Positions 48,415 through 61,288 are shown, numbered from the stretch's first letter. The stretch: DNA of 64,000 bases from Macrocybe gigantea (GCA_011319805.1 SJRY01000038.1:310001-374000), one strand, 5' to 3'. Notes: generated by a model not told the origin, from the letters alone. Numbers and translations: made by a program.

Positions 48415-49059
48415 GGGACGATTGCGGGACTTTCAAAATTATCACGAATCTGTATCTTTTTCGTTAACTTCACTTCCTTTTGCATTCTCGTCTTACAAAA
48501 AGTCACGTCGATTATTTCAGAATGAATCAACCCCTCACATCTTCATCGCCTCAATGTCTATTTGATTGCAGGCTTGCGCTCCAATCCGTCAGAATTGCAC
48601 CCCACCGGACTTTCCGTACGACCTTTTGTTCATCCCACAGCAGAACTGGATTGGGCTCCCGAAATGTTGGGACGATCAAGTAATGGCAGATGCCCAGCAG
48701 ACGGATGCGGCACGGGCCCGAAACAGATCACAAACACGTCCATGACAAGTTTATCGACAGAGGTCAGACAATACCTACGGCAGGACAACTTCTTGTATAA
48801 TGCGGTTCGTAACCCCGTCCCAAAATACTGTGAATCATGATGCCGTGCAAAGTCGGAGCCGTGACATCTTCAGGGCGTTCGTGTAATCGCTCAATGAGAA
48901 GCGCCAGCAAGCGACAGGAATATCACAACGTCTGAATGGAACACATAGTCACAGTCGAGCTTTCATTCTGCAATTACAAATGTATGTCTAAACAGGGACG
49001 TGTGATTCTTTGAGTCGGGACATGCACGAAACAGTACTTTTTCCGAGTAGGATCGCTCA
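48415..49059. other. Convergent intergenic region
   Basis: The 645 bases between FunK1 copy 2 and the second F-box gene show no recognised gene. The sequence after the stop does not match that after copy 1, so the duplicated block ends at about the stop codon. Confidence 0.5.
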
Positions 49060-50405
49060 TCAAGTGAGCGTAATCCCCAGCATCCGTAGTTTTTGGCGGT
49101 GGTGCGGAGCAAGCTCACTGAGCGTAATTCCGTTGCTGTCGATAGTATGCAGCCGCGGAAAGCACTCTATCGTGATCGCATCGACCAGGACATGCAGGCA
49201 GTTCTTGCCCCACAAACTGTAAAGGCCGATGTGCACGAGGTCCGGGTGCGGCTTCGGTCGGGCGTAGTCTGCATTTGGATGAAAGGCAATGTCGCCTGGA
49301 AGTCCGTCGCAGCTGTAGGCAAAGTGCGTCAAGCCGGGGAACGAATTCATGACGAGCCAGAGTGCGGCGGCGGTCCCGTTGCAGGTATCCGGAACGTGTG
49401 CGCCAGTTTGTTTTGCATAACATCGAGAGTCTCTTGGTAGAAGCGTGAGAACTGGAATGTGGCCTTCGCCAACGATGGCGTGTGCCATGGGGACTCCAGA
49501 TGTAAGACCGGATATATAGACATTGTGTGAACCAAAGGCGACACTACCGGTTCAGATTCAAGACGTGCCAAGGAACCAAGCTTTCCGTCGCGTACTGGCC
49601 ATTTCGAAGTTTGGTACATGGTGCGGAACTCGTCTAGCATGTCGGCATCAAACCCTAACTCTTGAGCGTCGACGACGCCTTCTTCGAATCCAGAAGGGAT
49701 CTCTCGGACATCGCCATCGGAGTCGGCGCCATCTGGTAGCTGTTCGTCGACCCCGGACAAGTTGCACACTCGTAGATGAGGAAGAAACCTGAACGTACGC
49801 TCTACGTCGCGGGTTCTCATGTGTACCTTTCGTCCCCTGATGTCGAGGACTGTCAACGTCCTGGAGTACATGGAGACGATGATCTGGAAGAAGCTCGGCG
49901 AAAAGATGAAGTGTGTGCCCCTCATATAATGCGGATTGCTGTCCCTGTAGTTTATATCTACAATCAGCTGGGCCAGCCGGGGACATGACGGGATGAGACC
50001 CCACAAGGTGTGGTGGCCGCAATCCCACATGTCGCCCTCGTAAAGTCCGCTCAAGCCGAACGATATCTCCAGGCGCCGACACCACCAGCCGAAAGAGAGG
50101 CCGGAGGGATGTGCATCAGATTTGTGACGGTGGAACGTGTTGCGTCGAAGAAGACTGACGAGTGACGGGACTCGACGGATAGCAACGATGCGAATGCTCT
50201 CGAACAGGAACTGCACGGCGACGTCGAGGAGCTGTTTGCAGACCAGGCAGAGCGCCAGTTTTGCGTAGTTCACATTCATAGCCTGTGAAGAGAGCTGGAA
50301 TTCGTCGATTGGTTTCATTGGTGTATCGCTGACGGGATCATAAGTGGCCAGGCGGACGATGTGGTGCAGGATTTCTGTTGGCAAGTCTGTCAACTGAAGC
50401 GCCAT
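49060..50405 (-). CDS. F-box-type protein
   Basis: About 448 residues, probably intronless. The N-terminus MALQLTDLPTEILHHIVRLA and the following LCLVCKQLLDVAVQFLFESI form an F-box-like region typical of Agaricomycete F-box proteins. The middle contains WWCRRLEISFGLSGLYEG and LRVCNLSGVDEQLP. The C-terminal part SFPGLTHFAYSCDGLPGDIA lies in a different frame, so one base appears missing near 49364-49371, in a GC-rich triplet run. The ATG at 50405 is preferred over the open frame extending upstream to 50486, which lacks an ATG at its start. Confidence 0.72.
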
Positions 50406-51787
50406 TGTGGGCCAGCGCTGTCGGGGAAGTCTGGAGACTGTATCGTAATGGTGGTTGAGGGTTGAATGTCGTTGACACGTTGACAAACCACGACGCCTTG
50501 AGGCGCCATATCAGCTGGTGATAGGCAACACATGACCTAGCAATGTCGAACGCAGGATAGATTGATAAATGTTGCGACCCTTGTAGGCATTGAGGCTCAG
50601 CTTACCAGTCCTATTGCAGAAAAAGAGTGACTTGTCAAAGCCGAGGATTCCGGGAAAAGCGGGAAGCAACATGTGATGATGTCAACATAAAGATCGATGA
50701 TCGGATAATATAGAAATGAGAGTCTCCGATGTCAAGGCATCCGGGGACGGGACAAGGTTGATCCCTTATGGTCCTCGAGTCCCTCTCAAGACGGGACGGA
50801 CCGTTCCGCCCCTTTGTCAAACGATTCGGAGTCGGGATCAAGGATGATGTCGGGGGTCTGGGGCCCCGGACTTCGGCCATGCAAATACAGGGCTACAGGT
50901 CGGTTCTATTGCTTGTAGGCAGGGCTGGAACAGAAAAACAGTCCATGGGCGGGTACATCCATCAAGTTGGGTTGGGAAGATCGTGATGTAAACTGACCAT
51001 CGACGGTTGACGAGGCGGCAGGCATTCTGCCAAGTTCGAAAGTGCTCGAAACTGAGGAGATTGCGACTGTTGCACGGTTCAAAGGAAATGAGAGCTGAGG
51101 TGGCGCGATATCTAAGCTCTGTGTCGGATACTTATTCGCGGCTGTTGAGTGACAGTTTCTGGCCTTGGCATTCTTAAACCCGAGATAAAATGAACGAATA
51201 GAGTTTTGCCTAGCTTCGACGGCGTGCCAAGGACGGAGTTGATAGAAGAATCACCTTGGCGAGTTCTAGTGGCATCTTATCCTGCGAACAACGGTGCAGA
51301 TGGGGGCTGTGGTCCAGGTTATGTTGGGAGAGCTCGAAAAGATGCAAAACGGGCGAATCCGCCCCGTCTCTGTGCACTTACGGGAGCCCTGACGGAGCCT
51401 GATGGGCTAGATCAGCGTTGAAGGCCGTCTGGACGGGCCCTGGCAGTTGGACGGAGGAAGAGCGGGCAACTGATTTAATAAACACGTGCGTCAATATAAA
51501 TGACCCATCGACGACCACTAAATCATGGTTTGTCACTGATTCGTCTATAAATTACGGTACGCCAAGGGCCACTACGTCCCCCTTTCTGCTTATCTATTCT
51601 GCTAGGCGACCTTCGCTAGCTCTGCGAACGGTTGAACAATCGGCGTCACTGTTCGGGCCACAGCCAACCCGAGACATCATATAAATACCTCGATAAGCAG
51701 CGCCCGGGCCAGTTCAACTCTTCCCCGAGTCCACTGGCATTCTTTCACACACACTTTCTTCTCAAGAGCATACTATCATACGTGGTA
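50406..51787. other. Divergent intergenic region
   Basis: About 1.4 kb between the F-box gene and the phosphotransferase-like gene. No coding exon is recognised on either strand. Confidence 0.5.
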
Positions 51788-54776
51788 ATGCATCCGACAG
51801 GCCATGGCGATCTCACGTTGACCTTGAAGGACGACGCAGCGCAGCTGCCGCCGTTGCAATGGGACTGGGATGTGGAACATGCCGACCGGAGGGTTGAGGC
51901 CAGGGCACACGCCGCGCTACATGGCACGACGCAGTTTCCGGTTGATAGGACTGTGCTGAAGGACGTTGTACGCGAGCATATTGGCGTCGAGGTGGCCAGG
52001 ATCAAGTTTCTCAACGCCGGTGAGTGCTGCCTGTTTCATCCGTATCATTGTCATTATCGCTGACGAGCGCCCGCGTATCTAGGAACGTTCCACAAGGTAT
52101 GTTGCAACTCTTGCGTGAAATGGCTCGCGTTTTCACCGTGAATGCTTGGTAGGCTTATCTCGTCACCCTGGCCAACCGCAAAGAGCTCGTTGCGAGCGTC
52201 GCGAGGCGCTTCATGCCACGCCTCAAGACGGAATCAGAAGTCGCCACCATGGCTTATCTTCGCCAATACACCAACGTGCCAGTTCCGACCGTTTATCACT
52301 ATGACTCCAACCCTTTCAATAGGTTGGGCGGCGAGTACATCCTCATGTCAAAGGTATGGACCCCACTTTTCACGCGATGAACTCATTCGTTCCTGACACT
52401 ATCTTAATCCTGGAACTCTTCTACGCCTTGATTGGATCATAGGCCTCAGGTATACCACTTTCCACTATCTTTCACTCGCTCTGCTACTCCGACCTCGTGA
52501 AGCTATTGGACAACGTGGCCGCTCTTTTCATACCCCTTTTTGCGCACCGTTTCTCGCAGATCGGATCCCTCTATTTCGGTCCGAGCCCGTACGATATCAG
52601 TCACATCCTTTCCTCCACTGAACCCACACCCAAGGCTGTCCAACTCTCCTACTCCGCCTATCCATTTTCCCCAACTCTGAGTCTCTCCAGCGTCGTCACA
52701 CCAAAACCCATCGACAATCACCTCTCATTCGTCCAATCTGGCGTTGCCAGCGACGGGCGAAGCAGCGTCGGCTCCGCGAAGAAACAGTTTCACATCGGTC
52801 CGATCGTGTCCTGGCCTTTCTTTGGCACCAATCGGGGCGAGCTCGCCCATCCGACGGAGCTTAACCGCGGTCCATGGGCGCAGACGCGAGCTTACTTTGC
52901 TTCCTGCGCGGAGCGCGAGATCACCGACGTCATCCGTGAGGGCGAAGGTCGCGCGGCGCCGCACAGGCTGCATCTGGACCCGGATGAGATCCAATCATCG
53001 AGGCATCACAAGGTCCGGGCTGTGCCTGGCGATGAATCAGACGAATCGGACGAGTGGGACCTGGAGGACAGCGAACGGGAGGAATGGGAGGGGCCTGGAG
53101 ATGCGATGTACAGAGACTACAGGCGCATGCAACGGAGCACGTTCCTGGTCGCGCACGTCAAACGCAGGGAGCAGTGCGTCAGAAGGGAGATGGATAGATG
53201 GCTCAAGCTGATCAACAGGCTTTCGAAACTGAGCTTCGCGGACGACCACGGAGGCGGTGGTACGGATGGTGATACTGGACCGCCGGATAACATGGACAAG
53301 ATGGAGCAGTTTGGGTTGGACTGCCATGATTTGAGTTTGGACAACATTTTTGTCGACGAAAAAGAGCCGTGGAAAGTGGTGCGTGCATTCTTCTGCCACA
53401 AGACAAACCAAACCCGTTGTTGATACGCTTCATAGACTTGCATTATAGATTGGGAATCGACAACAACGCGGCCCCTCTGGCAATGCGCCCATCTTCCAGC
53501 ATTCGCACAAACCAGCCCATTCATGGGAAAACTGTTCCGAGAGGCCGTCGCCAGGTTAGGCCAGTCAGCCGAAACGACATCGTCGTCGTCCTCATCACCG
53601 TCTCCGGCGCCGTCGCTCTCTTCCACACCATCGTCAACCACGAGCGCCGATGCCGAGACCGAGCCCTATTCCGATGCGCAAGAGCTCGAAAGCGCAAAAT
53701 CGAAGTTAAGGAGCGGCGAGGTAGAAGATCCTCCCGCATTACGGCCAACGCCCCCGGCTTTCGCATTGCCCTCCGAGTCCCTGCCATTGGCGTCGATTTC
53801 ATCACTAGTACCGCCGACCTCGAGATCCCCTTTGTCGTACTTTGATGCGCCGCCCGCGCAGTACGACCCGGCGTCCCTGGCGCGCGAGTGGCTCTATTAT
53901 GAATCGGCTGGCCACCGGCTGCGCATGGCGCACCGCTTCGCAGAGTGGGACGGGTGGGAGGAGGGACTTGCGGAAAGCATGCTAGGCCCGGAGGAGCACG
54001 AGGAGGAATGGTTTGAGGGCCTCCCTGGATATGATTGTGATTGCCACGGTGGCGTGCACGCGGGTGACGACTTTGTGCCCGAGAGCGCGCTCATCAGTCC
54101 CCCAACGGCGGATTTCAGCTCTCTGTTCGTTGTGGATGGGCAGGAACACGAAAACGACCAAGCACATGTGCTCGGTGATGCCGCTCATGCCATTGTATCA
54201 CCAGTCATGTCCCCCAAAAAGCAGCCCCCGACTGTGCAGAAGGAACAGCAGAAACGTGCGACGATCTCGACGCAGAGCCAAAAGCCGCAACGGCAGCCGG
54301 GCAATACGCAAACGCCGCCTCGGCAGCACCAGCATCAGCCTACTACACAACAGGCGCAAAAGCCTCAACCGCAATCGCAAAGCCAAATCCAACCACAGCG
54401 ACAGCAACAGCAACAGCAACAGCAGCATCGCAAGAAACCGAACGCAGCGATGTACCGCTTTCGCGCGCTGTCCAAGGTGCCTCCGCTGGCGAAGGAGCAG
54501 GAGAAGGAGCAGATGTTGAACACGACGGGGGACGTCTGCGGCGGGAGAGGTGGAGAGCTCGGACGGAGGCTTGAAGCGTGGTTGACCGTCAGCGGCGTTG
54601 CAGCGTCCCGGCAGCGGAAGGAGGGCGAGCATGATGCGGATGATGGGCAGGACGGCAGGGTGGTGGATGCTAGCAAGGACGAACCGGGCCCTGTTCAGGT
54701 CGGCGCTGTCGGTGCCGCCGCTAATCTGAACCACATTGGAAAGGTTATCGCCGCGGCGGCGACCACGACGGCCTGA
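51788..54776 (+). CDS. Aminoglycoside phosphotransferase/kinase-like protein with long insertion and Gln-rich tail
   Basis: Five exons (51788-52019, 52083-52096, 52153-52353, 52443-53378, 53436-54776) give about 907 residues. The APH-type fold is recognised from ARIKFLNAGTFHKAYLV, VPVPTVYHYDSN, ASGIPLSTIF, the catalytic loop LDCHDLSLDNIFV and the metal-binding CIIDWES. Between the N-lobe and the catalytic loop lies an insertion of roughly 200 residues with an acidic stretch. The C-terminal 400 residues include Ser runs and a CAG-encoded glutamine run (about 54401-54425). No interruption is seen. Fungal members are of unknown substrate, and antibiotic resistance is not implied. The second exon is only 14 nt. 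Confidence 0.8.
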
Positions 54777-55539
54777 GTGCGCTCTGCATTTCGAACAATT
54801 TCGCCACTATGCCTTCAAGCTCGAACTCTTTGCGGGTACTCCTCCTTGATGTGTTCTACTTTTCGCATTGCCGTTTTTTATTCATCTCCCTATCAGTTGT
54901 GATAAACCGATGCATGGTATGCATAGTACGTTCAAGCCCTCAGAGACGTGGGCCCTCTCATTGTTACATATTGTTGCATATTCATATTTGTCCATACCTT
55001 GAACAGTTGTAGCCGTTTTACTTTGACGTTATAGGATAAATGTAGTTTATTGAATCGAACTGGAATATAGATAATTTAAGTGGTGATTCCATCCGCTCTG
55101 GAAGCTTTATTATGCACTTCAGTCATACTTTCACTTCTAGAAGTGCCATGCATCTGACGCAGGCGGTGTATTAAACGATACGTAACACAGAGACCAGCTG
55201 AGCAGCTCACATGCTTAGGACCCTGACAGGTGGTGGCATTTGTGGAGTTATACTTTGAACACGCCATATCGGTCTCAACCTTCTAATGGCCGAGTCATGG
55301 TTCGTGGAGAGGTTCCTGGTTAAAAAAAGACAGGAGCTGATGGTTGCTTACAACACTGATAAGGATACACGGTTGGACGGTTCCAACAGGACGCCGACAA
55401 AATTCACGGGTCACCGTACCGGTCAAGGTGCCTATCTTAGCAGACAACTTCAGTCTGCGGGCAGCATGGACGGTCGTAGGACACGCGTGCGTCATGTTGG
55501 TGCGTCGTTGTCAGCAGGTGCATGGAGTTATGACAGCCG
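54777..55539. other. Intergenic region
   Basis: 3' flank of the phosphotransferase-like gene, AT-rich at 55020-55080. Short open frames at 55286-55530 show no clear P450 homology. Confidence 0.4.
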
Positions 55540-55727
55540 ATCTGGCCGGTCACCAAAGGCACTACGAACGACGGAATCATGGTGTAAGCTCCTTATCGTT
55601 TTAACATGTTACCGTCATTTAATGAGATTCAATGCCTAGAGGACCTGCCCCGTTCCAGTGTCCCGTGGTACCCCAGTTCCTCGAGGTTCCAGCGATACTC
55701 GCCGATGCACAAGAATACTACAAGTAA
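55540..55727 (+). pseudogene. Inverted P450 3'-end fragment (last two exon pieces)
   Basis: On the plus strand, a piece ending TNDGIM at 55583 is followed by a GTAAGC donor, an acceptor at 55639, and a last exon reading PAPFQCPVVPQFLEVPAIL and ending at TAA 55725-55727. This aligns with the last exon of the intact P450 on the minus strand (EPVPFECCIKPRFPEVAAIL). The intron has the same phase in both. It is an orphan 3' end pointing the opposite way from the adjacent P450 pseudogene, which lacks this part. Confidence 0.75.
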
Positions 55728-55789
55728 TTTCATGGCCAGTTCGTTGACCAAAAGAGTGAGCATGCGGTATTAGTCCCACATATGTATGC

Positions 55790-57855
55790 CTACGAACATA
55801 ATGGTATACACCCTCCGCATCTTTGACAGGAGCGATCTCCGATGCCCATAGGACCATAGCCACGTCGATAAAGAAGGAATTCAACGCGAAGTGTCTGCCA
55901 ACACAAATTCTGAAGAAACAGGAAAAACGAGCTGTTGAGATGTTTTGTGCCAGTTATTGCCCACATGGACTCACCGTCGTCCGAATCCAAATGAGAAATG
56001 GCCTTCGTCGTGGGTGTCCGCAGGGGGGCGGTTAGTCGGCCATTCTCGTCGAGGTGGCGGTCGGGGTTGAACCTGTCTGCATCTAGACCGTAAACTTCTG
56101 GGTCTCGGTTCAGGCCCCTGCATGTATTCAGGCGTCAATTATAACAAATGCAGACTAGGACGATGCCCACCAAACATTGCCGATGACTATCGTTCCTGCA
56201 GGAATGAAATATCCATCATAGAAGTCGTCCTGGTGGGGCATGAATTCACGTTCCATTCCGCTACCAGGTTCGCCCTAGATGGCTGATGTCCGTACCTGAA
56301 GTATATAATGCGGTAAACCTGTAGTAGAATGTAGAACCTGAGACAACGCAAGCGGACAGAGATGGAGCTTAACCTGCCTATAGGCGTCACAGGTCTATAC
56401 CGCAAAACTTCCCTGACGACGGTTTGTACTGTACATACGGGAGGTCCTCATAGTCGGCAAATGTCGGTACTCGATGACGTCCCACGACCGAGTCTAATTC
56501 CGCTTGAGCTTTCTTTTGGACTTCGGGATGTAAGATGATGAGATGAAGGAACCAGGAGCGGGCAACGGAGGACTAGAGGACAGAAAAGCACATCCATTTG
56601 TGAATTTCATAACTGCCATTGACCACCGCAATCAGACCGACCGTATCGGCGCCGCCGGCGCTACGTGGGATCGATTAGGGATTCAGTGCTCAGATATTTT
56701 ATAAATTTGTTCTTACAACATCATTGCGCTGAGAAAAGCGCTTTGATTTCTGTCGAGGCCGTGTCTCTCCTGCTGGCTAACCAAGCTTGCGACAAAACTT
56801 TGTCATTGATCACCTTTCTCCTCCAGGGCGGCGTCTCGTTACAATGTCATTACAGGAACAGCGGAGTACGTACCACGCGGTGCTCAACGTCTTCATACAA
56901 CTTCTCGAACACCACAGAATCGGATCGATAGTATCCCTCCGCATCGCGTTTCCACTTTGCCATCCAGCTGGGAACATGCTTCATCCACGGAAGGAATTCT
57001 ACCAGATGTGCGCCTGGACTTGCCATATGTGAAAGTCGTTGCACAAAACTCTTTAGATGGGCTATATGCGGATCGTCGTAGGATTCCAATTGTGGGGTGT
57101 CGTAGATCATTGACATGATAGCAGATGCGGTAGCCCTAGTTTACACTAACGTTATATAGAGAGATCTTGAGGGGACCTTCGGACTAATGCTCACCGTCGG
57201 AAATGCTCATCCCATAGGTCAGGTTTATCGAGCAGGCCCTTTGCCAACATGAGGGCTTCTCTCGTTTGCAGGGCGAAGTAGTTGGGAGTAACCGATTTTG
57301 CGACAGCTTCATGGGCTGCACGGCGCATTCTCCGCCATCTGTCACAACGAGGAGCGGCCTAAGTTTCAAACACACTCAGGACTGCAAAGACATATAGTAC
57401 ATACACATTCGTATGTCCTGCGAAAGCGGGCATGAGGCCTCACGTCGCAATCTCATTTGCTACAATGTTGGGAGGTCGATCGGAATACAGAGCAGCTCGG
57501 CGGTCTAAAAGGTCAGCAGCGGCCTTGCGCGTGTCGAGGACAATGATGGGTCGTCCCAGCACTGAGAGATATGTGATTGGGCCTACGAAAAGCAAGTCAG
57601 GTCTAGCTGGGAGCAAACCGAATCTGTCTGCGGCGCCCTACCGTATTTTGCATTACAGCTGGTGAGCGTGACCCACAAGTCACCCTTGAGTTCCCAAAGA
57701 TTGCCGATGAATGGCCATTCTCGTGGACCAGGAGGGTAGTTGGCACGCTTCCGGGATAACCAGCGCATAGAAAGCCACAGAGCCAGCAGTCCGATTCCGA
57801 TGCAGACCTGGGTCTGGTCACCGTGACCTACAAACAGTGATGGATGTGCGAGCAT
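55790..57855 (-). pseudogene. Cytochrome P450 pseudogene (paralogue of the 58.4-60.6 kb gene)
   Basis: Minus-strand remnant of a multi-exon P450. Recognisable pieces include the N-terminal anchor with YPPGPREWPFIGNLWELKG, ITYLSVLGRPIIVLDT, WRRMRRAAHEAVAKSV, LVEFLPWMKHVPSWM, RYRPVTPI and the heme-binding FGFGRR/ICVGRHFALNSFF split by an intron. Damage: an in-frame TGA at 57442-57440 (after ANEIAT), stops around the exon near 56770-56830, a short duplicated insertion at 56421-56440, and loss of the last exons after 55800. It cannot encode a full P450. Confidence 0.85.
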
Positions 57856-58440
57856 AGGGATGAACTTGAAGTTGACATTGTCCCAGCCTGAGAATGATCA
57901 CTATATAGACTCGAACTCGCAGAGGGTGTACAAGTGATATGACAATGCCGAGAAGAATCATTCACGTCGTCGAGGTAATCACAGTCAACAAGAATTAGCC
58001 GAATAGTGGTCAGAATATCGGTTCCGCTGCTGGCTACCCTCAAAATTGCCTGTCAAACGGCACATCTATGACGGTCATGGTAGCTACGGCTCTTTTGATC
58101 GATGAACCAGTTATGTTGTCGACCTGGCACAGCATCAGCTAAAACGACCAGACGTGGGCCAAGTGATTCCACAAGTGTTATGAATCATTTTGAGTCCATA
58201 GGTACGCACCTCCCACACGAATCGCCTTGTATTCAAGACGTGAAGACAACACGTCTGATCTCACATTGTGGTATTCATTAACGAATATTGATTCTTATCA
58301 CACGAGGTTATGAAAGCACTTGAATGACACAGAATATGATGCGCTCGAGTGAACTTGGAAGAGGATGAGTTTCAGAGGACGTGATTAAAGAGCGATATCA
58401 CATACCGAAGAGCTGCAGGTCTGCAGCTAGTTATCACAAA
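57856..58440. other. Intergenic region between the two P450 copies
   Basis: The 585 bases hold the pseudogene's former promoter and the intact gene's 3' flank. No gene is seen. Confidence 0.5.
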
Positions 58441-60623
58441 CTAGTGATCATAGCGCTCCTGAGCCTCCGCCAGAATTGCAGCAACTTCTGGAAAACGAGG
58501 CTTGATACAACACTCAAATGGCACCGGCTCTCTAGAGGTCCAGATCCAGTCAACAGACAGCATAATGGACGAACAAGGAAGGGACACCCACGCGATGATC
58601 CCGTCGCCCGAAACCCGGTCAGTGTCGGGCAATATAGGCCTTCCGTTCACATCTATGGCAGGAGTGATCTCCGCCGCCCATAGAACTGTAGCCATGTCGA
58701 TGAAAAGCGAATTCAGCGCTAGGTGTTTCCCGACGCAAACCCTAGGAAGAACGGCATCATTAGTAAGAATCTCAAACATGCTTACCACTTGGCACCCGTA
58801 CCGTCGTCCGAATCCAAACGAAACGTGGCCTTCTTCATGAGTATCAGCGGGCGCTGGTGCGAGGCGACCGTTCTCGTCGAGATAGCGATCGGGGTTGAAT
58901 TCGTGTGCATCTGAGCCGTAGACGTCCGGATCTCTGTTCATAGCCCTGTAACCTTCAGCATCGAGGGACGCCATGGGAGATGCTGTGGACGGGAAAAAGA
59001 TGTTTACCAGATATTGGCAAGGACTATTGTCCCGGCAGGGATGAAGTACCCTTCATAAATGTCGTCCTGTTTAGCATTGAGCCGACGCGGTAGCATGAAA
59101 CAGCAGAAATCCCTACTTCGAGTATAGCATGCGGAAAACCTGACATACCCAGAGTGTTCATAAGATGAAAGATGGAAAAGCAGAGGAACTTACCAATGGG
59201 CGTCATTGGCCGATACCGCATTATCTCTTTCATGAGCGCTTGCATATAGGGAAGGTCTTCAAAATCTGCAAAACTCGGCACTCTGTGGCGTCCAACGACT
59301 GAATCCAACTCTGCCTGCGCCTTTTTCTGGGTGTCAGGGTGCAGGATCATGAGGTGCAGGAACCAGGACCGAGCTACAGCGGACTGGCAGTGCTGTTAAT
59401 TTTCCAGCGGTCTTCCTGTGAGCGGACGACGTTACCGTGTCTGCACCTCCAGCACTGCAAAACATGTCAGACACTCGACAGCGTATGATAGAGGAGATTT
59501 TCTTACAACATGGTTGCACTAAGGTATGAGGCTTGGTTCCTGTCGAGATCGTGTCTGTCCTGTTCCTTCATCAAGCTTGCGACAAAGCTCGGCCTCTTAT
59601 CCCGCTCTCCTTCAAATTCAGGCATGCCATCAGAACCACAGAAAAAAGCAAGTGAACAAACGCGCGACATACCACACGTTGTTGAACGTCGCCATACAGT
59701 TTCTCAAACACCACAGAATCTGACCGATAATATCCCTCGGCTTTGTGCTTCCATCCGGCCAACCAACTCGGGAGGTGCTTCATCCAAGGCAGGAACTCTA
59801 CGAGGTGCGCGCCGGGTTTTGACATTTCTGACAGACGATGAACAAAAGCCTTCATGTGCGCGAGCTTTGGGTCATTGTAAGATTCTACTGGAGGCATGTC
59901 ATAGACTATAGACATGATCGCAGACGCTGTGGCCCTGTTCATTCGAAGCAATGAGCACTCTGGATCCCTGTGGCCTTATCAGAGGCGTACCTCCGAACAT
60001 GTTGCTCCCAAGCCTCGGCATCTTTAATCAGAGCCCTCGCAAGCGTGATGCTTTCTCTTGCTTGAATGTTGAAATAATTTGGAACGACCGACTTGGCGAC
60101 GGCTTCATGAGCTGCTCGACGCATGCGGCGCCACCTACAGACCTCACATGTAAGCTGCTGGATAATGGGACGAAGAATATCCGCTCACACGTCCGTGTGT
60201 CCCGAGAACACGATGATCAGACCATTTGTCGTGATCTCGTTCGCGACGATATTTCGCGGTCTATCGGAATAAATCGCAGCCCGACGATCTAGAAGGTCAG
60301 ATGCAGCTTTGTGGGTGTTCAGCACCAAGATTGGTCGCCCGAGCGCAGATATATAGACAACTGGACCTAGGAAAAGAGAGCAAGGTTATTGCAGACAGCA
60401 GAGGGGAGACAGGCATACCATATTCTTGCTTCCACTTCGTAAATTTGGGCCATAGATTTCCTTGAAGCTCGAAGAGGTTTCCGACAAGAGGCCATCCGCG
60501 AGGACCAGGAGGATATTTCCTGCCCCTCCTTGATAGCCAGCGCGTGAAAAGCCATAGAACCAACACACAGAATCCGTATGCTTTGAGCTTGTCGCTCACT
60601 GCGAGAGTTGAAAGTAAGGGCAT
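58441..60623 (-). CDS. Cytochrome P450 monooxygenase
   Basis: Membrane-anchored heme-thiolate monooxygenase of the fungal CYP group resembling O-methylsterigmatocystin oxidoreductase-like P450s. Twelve exons between 60623 and 58441 give 522 residues, the normal length. Landmarks are the N-terminal helix (FCVLVLWLFTRWLS) with KYPPGPRGWPLVGNLF, the I-helix AGGADT, the K-helix KEIMRYRPMTP, FNPDRYLDE, and FGFGRR/VCVGKHLA with the heme cysteine after an intron. Exon phases all agree except at the fifth exon (59609), where one G appears missing. Substrate is unknown. A tandem decayed paralogue lies downstream on the same strand. Confidence 0.85.
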
Positions 60624-61288
60624 GAGGCAATAGCAAAGACGTCGGAGAGCTTAAAGCCGCAGGCCGCAGGGCTTATGAATCGCTGCTCGAGCAGTTCGCA
60701 TGGCAAGGTCATGGGAATGACCAAGGATCCGAAAATCTTGACAGAAATCCCGAGTATAGCGAAGATCTGAACAAAGATGACATGGAAGTCGAAACTTTCC
60801 ATGACCTAATCGAGCTATCAGGGATAACCCACAGTAGCAGAATGCTGAGAACCTGATTTGCATATCCACGTTTCTGAGGGTGACTGTACCCACCCATACG
60901 GTAGACTTTTGACTTTCGTATCCACATCACAGCACCTCGAATAAAGTTTCTGACGGAAAGAGAAGGTTCAAAGTGACAGGTCCTTGTGGAATAGCGATAA
61001 TGTCAGTCAAAGCACTTCGATATCGAGAAACGGGTTTGACATTATTAATGCATTATTACCCGATTGCACCTTGATACTCTCCGAGGTAAAACCGGGTTTC
61101 CACTGCAAGTTTAGGACGACTTCGGCACAGCGGCACAACTTGAACCACGTTGGAGATGTCGCGCAGAGGAGTGCCAGCAAGATGATACGATGTATTCCGT
61201 AACACCAACTTCCCCTCCAGCATCCCAGCGTAAAAGTCAAAGAAAAGTCTACTGAGTAATTTGTAGATACGGCTAAACTGCTTGACGT
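60624..61288. promoter_or_regulatory. Upstream region of the P450 gene and tRNA gene
   Basis: The 665 bases contain no recognised coding exon. It should hold the P450 promoter (minus) and the flank of the tRNA. Confidence 0.4.

Noticed and set aside
51788..54776. Possible antibiotic-resistance determinant because of the aminoglycoside phosphotransferase-like fold
   Set aside because: This fold is common in fungal genes with unknown endogenous substrates. Length, insertion and genomic context do not indicate resistance.
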